Source of the DNA: Candidatus Puniceispirillum sp.
Lineage (GTDB): Bacteria > Pseudomonadota > Alphaproteobacteria > Puniceispirillales > Puniceispirillaceae
DNA length: 64,000 nt
NCBI GenBank assembly: GCA_028383305.1
Contig: JAOEVD010000010.1
Coordinates: forward strand, 18,793-82,792
Reading direction: 5' to 3'
Shown: piece after piece, positions 62,312 through 64,000 of the stretch
How positions within the stretch are numbered: the first letter of the stretch is position 1
How the letters are laid out: every line of letters starts with the position of its first letter
Made by a program: the position numbers and the translations under genes
The notes under the pieces: generated by a model
Told to the model about the DNA's origin: nothing
The model's database searches: none
The model's input: only the letters and a program-made list of their open reading frames with translations

Positions 62312-63229
62312 ATGATGGATTATCCAAGAGATTTATCTGGATATGGTGACACACCACCACAGGCGGCATGGCCGAATGGTGCGCGTGTCGCAGTTCAATT
62401 CGTATTGAATTACGAAGAAGGCGGCGAAAATTGTGTTCTTCATGGTGATCCGGCATCTGAGGTGTTTTTGTCGGAAATCATTGGCGCGGCGGCATTTGAT
62501 GGGGCGCGTCATATGTCGATGGAATCAATCTATGAATATGGGTCGCGGGCGGGTATCTGGCGTATTCTGGATCTGTTTCGTCAACGCCAGTTACCACTGA
62601 CGGTTTTTGCTGTTGCCATGGCGGCGGCACGTCACCCAAAGGTGATTGAAACTGCGCTTGCCGATGGGCATGAAATCGCGGCGCATGGATATCGCTGGAT
62701 CAATTATCATGGCATGCCAATTAATGAAGAACGCGACCATATGCAAAAGGCGATTTCGATTCTAACCGATATTTGTGGCACCCGTCCGCTTGGTTGGTAT
62801 ACGGGGCGAACATCCGAAAACACGCGCAATCTTGTCGCCGAAGACGGCGGGTTTGTTTATGACGCCGATGATTATTCGGATGATTTGCCATTCTGGTCGG
62901 CGCAAGTGAAAACGCCGCATTTAATTGTTCCTTATACGCTAGACACAAATGACATGCGCTTTGCCACTGCGCAGGGATTTCATACTGGCGATCAATTTGC
63001 CCAGTATCTGATTGACGCCTTTGATGTACTTTATGCCGAAGGCGCGGCGGCACCAAAGATGTTGTCGATTGGCCTGCATTGTCGTCTGATCGGGCGGCCA
63101 GCACGGTTTGCTGGATTGATCAAATTTCTTGATCATATCATGGCGCATGACAAGGTATGGGTTGCGCGGCGCATCGATATCGCAAATCACTGGATCGCAA
63201 ACCACCCGTTTGAGGCCGATAAACCATGA
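62312..63229 (+). CDS. puuE: Allantoinase PuuE (polysaccharide-deacetylase family)
   Basis: This 305-residue enzyme opens allantoin to allantoate without being related to the amidohydrolase-type AllB. Family markers are YPRDLSGYG, FVLNYEEGGE, SMESIYEYGSRAGIWR and GHEIAAHGYRWINYH, with the metal-site histidines in the last. The gene ends in ATGA, overlapping allA. It completes the urate-to-allantoate section of the pathway. Confidence 0.94.
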   Translation: MMDYPRDLSGYGDTPPQAAWPNGARVAVQFVLNYEEGGENCVLHGDPASEVFLSEIIGAAAFDGARHMSMESIYEYGSRAGIWRILDLFRQRQLPLTVFAVAMAAARHPKVIETALADGHEIAAHGYRWINYHGMPINEERDHMQKAISILTDICGTRPLGWYTGRTSENTRNLVAEDGGFVYDADDYSDDLPFWSAQVKTPHLIVPYTLDTNDMRFATAQGFHTGDQFAQYLIDAFDVLYAEGAAAPKMLSIGLHCRLIGRPARFAGLIKFLDHIMAHDKVWVARRIDIANHWIANHPFEADKP

Positions 63230-63744
63230 CTCCATTAGACCTAAAACAGCTTGATATCCAGCCGCTTACCAAAGCCAACTTTGCGCCCTTTGGAACGGTC
63301 ATTGAAACCGATGGTGCAACCGAGATCGGCATCAATCAGGGAACGACCATAAGATTTGATGCCATGGCGGGCGTTGATGTGGCGACGGGCGATGGCAGGC
63401 CCATCATATCGCTGTTTCGCGGCACGCGCCGTCCCGACCCGATTGAAATTCATCTTCTTGAACGTCACCCGCTTGGCTCGCAAGCCTTTGTGCCACTAAG
63501 CCAGCATGATTGGCTGGTTGTGGTGGCACATGGCAATACGGCAGGTGACGCCCCTGATTTTTCGACGCTAGCCTGTTTTCGCGCGAGTGGCGAACAGGGG
63601 GTCAGCTATGATCGTGGGGTCTGGCATCACCCTTTGCTGGTTCTGCAACCGGTGCAAGATTTTCTGGTGATTGATCGTCAAGGCGAGGGGCATAATCTCG
63701 ATGAAGTCTGGCATGACGGACCAGCGGCAGTGATCAATCCATAG
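63226..63744 (+). CDS. allA: Ureidoglycolate lyase
   Basis: AllA splits (S)-ureidoglycolate into glyoxylate and urea. The 172-residue protein opens PLDLKQLDIQPLTKANFAPFGTVIE (ends PLDLKQLD and FAPFGTVIE), typical, with HPLGSQAFVPL, LACFRASGEQGVSY and the final GVWHHPLLVL of the cupin-like family. It is the last rightward gene of the cluster. Its substrate normally comes from allantoicase, which is not in the window, so another gene elsewhere must supply it. Confidence 0.94.
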   Translation: MTPLDLKQLDIQPLTKANFAPFGTVIETDGATEIGINQGTTIRFDAMAGVDVATGDGRPIISLFRGTRRPDPIEIHLLERHPLGSQAFVPLSQHDWLVVVAHGNTAGDAPDFSTLACFRASGEQGVSYDRGVWHHPLLVLQPVQDFLVIDRQGEGHNLDEVWHDGPAAVINP

Positions 63745-63766
63745 CACCAGCTGTCTTTGGCGTCAT

Positions 63767-63790
63767 GCCTTTGATTAGGCCTTTGGTTAG
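63767..63790. repeat. 12-bp tandem repeat between convergent genes
   Basis: GCCTTTGATTAG (63767-63778) is followed directly by GCCTTTGGTTAG (63779-63790), an 11/12 match. The second copy contains the antisense stop codon of the amidohydrolase gene. It lies in the short gap after allA. Confidence 0.6.
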
Positions 63791-64000
63791 GCTTTGCCCA
63801 TCAAATCGGCCGTCATGGCACGATGTTTTGACAGCAAATGCTGCATATCCATGCTCACAAGCTGGCCTTGGTCGACAATGATTTTGCCATTGATGATCGT
63901 ATAGCTTGTTTTGATGGGGCCGCAAAATAACAGCCCCGCCAGCAAATCCCATTCAGCACCAGCAAAATCAATACCGCGGCAATCAAAAGCAGCGATATCG
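63787..64000 (-). CDS. Amidohydrolase, 8-oxoguanine/guanine deaminase-like (3' end, partial)
   Basis: The window cuts this gene; 70 codons and a TAA remain on the minus strand. The visible end reads ...GIDFAGAEWDLLAGLLFCGP..YTIINGKIIVDQGQL (ends GIDFAGAEW, LLFCGP, YTIINGKIIV), the C-terminal composite domain of ATZ/TRZ-type amidohydrolases, closest in feel to 8-oxoguanine deaminase and hydroxyatrazine ethylaminohydrolase. Deaminating 8-oxoguanine gives urate, and guanine gives xanthine, either of which would feed the adjacent cluster. Without the active site the exact substrate cannot be called. Confidence 0.75.
   Translation of the reverse strand, partial: DIAAFDCRGIDFAGAEWDLLAGLLFCGPIKTSYTIINGKIIVDQGQLVSMDMQHLLSKHRAMTADLMGKA

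Overview
This window looks like a chromosome segment of a free-living marine alphaproteobacterium. My best guess is a SAR116 ('Candidatus Puniceispirillum'-like) relative. The guess rests on a base composition near 50% G+C by eye, an alphaproteobacterial gene set (GapR, DUF1244, IalB-like protein, MntR, GlxA-type regulator, FeSOD), dense packing with many 4-base ATGA overlaps, and a diet of small osmolyte- and acrylate-related compounds. I see no rRNA or tRNA genes, CRISPR arrays, insertion sequences, phage genes or replication origin.

Layout. 0.2-4.7 kb: a CaiB-type CoA-transferase, a DapA-family lyase and pyruvate kinase. 4.7-8 kb: a 3-hydroxyisobutyrate-dehydrogenase-type enzyme and poorly known small proteins (zinc ribbon, TPR, secreted orphan, rhodanese). 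8-12.4 kb: an AcuI-like acryloyl-CoA reductase, hypoxanthine phosphoribosyltransferase, a second hydroxyacid dehydrogenase and succinate-semialdehyde dehydrogenase. 12.5-15.6 kb: gamma-carbonic anhydrase, FeSOD, a small orphan and argG. 15.6-19.8 kb: the ybbAP-type ABC exporter divergent from tesA, with a perfect 16-bp palindrome between them. 20-24.8 kb: IalB-like protein with a structured leader, rlmN, a BI-1 protein, and fbp-fba. 24.8-31.9 kb: housekeeping genes (SDR, LytM peptidase, trxB, MFS, cold-shock protein, pyrF-gapR-DUF1244, mntR). 31.9-37.9 kb: GT39 glycosyltransferase, mutAB and sufE. 38-44 kb: GlxA/GbdR-like regulator, two RNA methyltransferases, an Lrp regulator and two surface-sugar genes. 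44-50.6 kb: betB, a class II aldolase and a ProXWV-like uptake operon coupled to an Ldh-family oxidoreductase. 50.6-55 kb: pckA, a DMT transporter and mmsA. 55-64 kb: a purine (xanthine/urate) catabolism cluster running off the right edge.

How the parts connect. AcuI, MmsA, MutAB and the two hydroxyacid dehydrogenases form a route by which acrylate/DMSP-, valine- or propionate-derived C3 units become propionyl-CoA and then succinyl-CoA. PckA, Fba and Fbp carry that carbon into gluconeogenesis. The 44-50 kb block takes up and oxidises betaine-type or other quaternary/cyclic amino compounds. The right-hand cluster oxidises xanthine to urate (XdhABC), urate to 5-hydroxyisourate (PuuD), then to allantoin (UraH, UraD), allantoate (PuuE), and finally cleaves ureidoglycolate (AllA). 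It begins feeding from 8-oxoguanine or guanine through the amidohydrolase cut by the right edge. Allantoicase is not in view.

I found no single gene block that is clearly a new system. The most interesting unexplained signals are regulatory: a two-tier hairpin before the IalB-like gene, the palindrome between ybbA and tesA, an inverted repeat plus paired 13-mers before mntR, and an intra-operon terminator in the ProXWV operon. The transporter-Ldh operon of unknown substrate is the best functional unknown.
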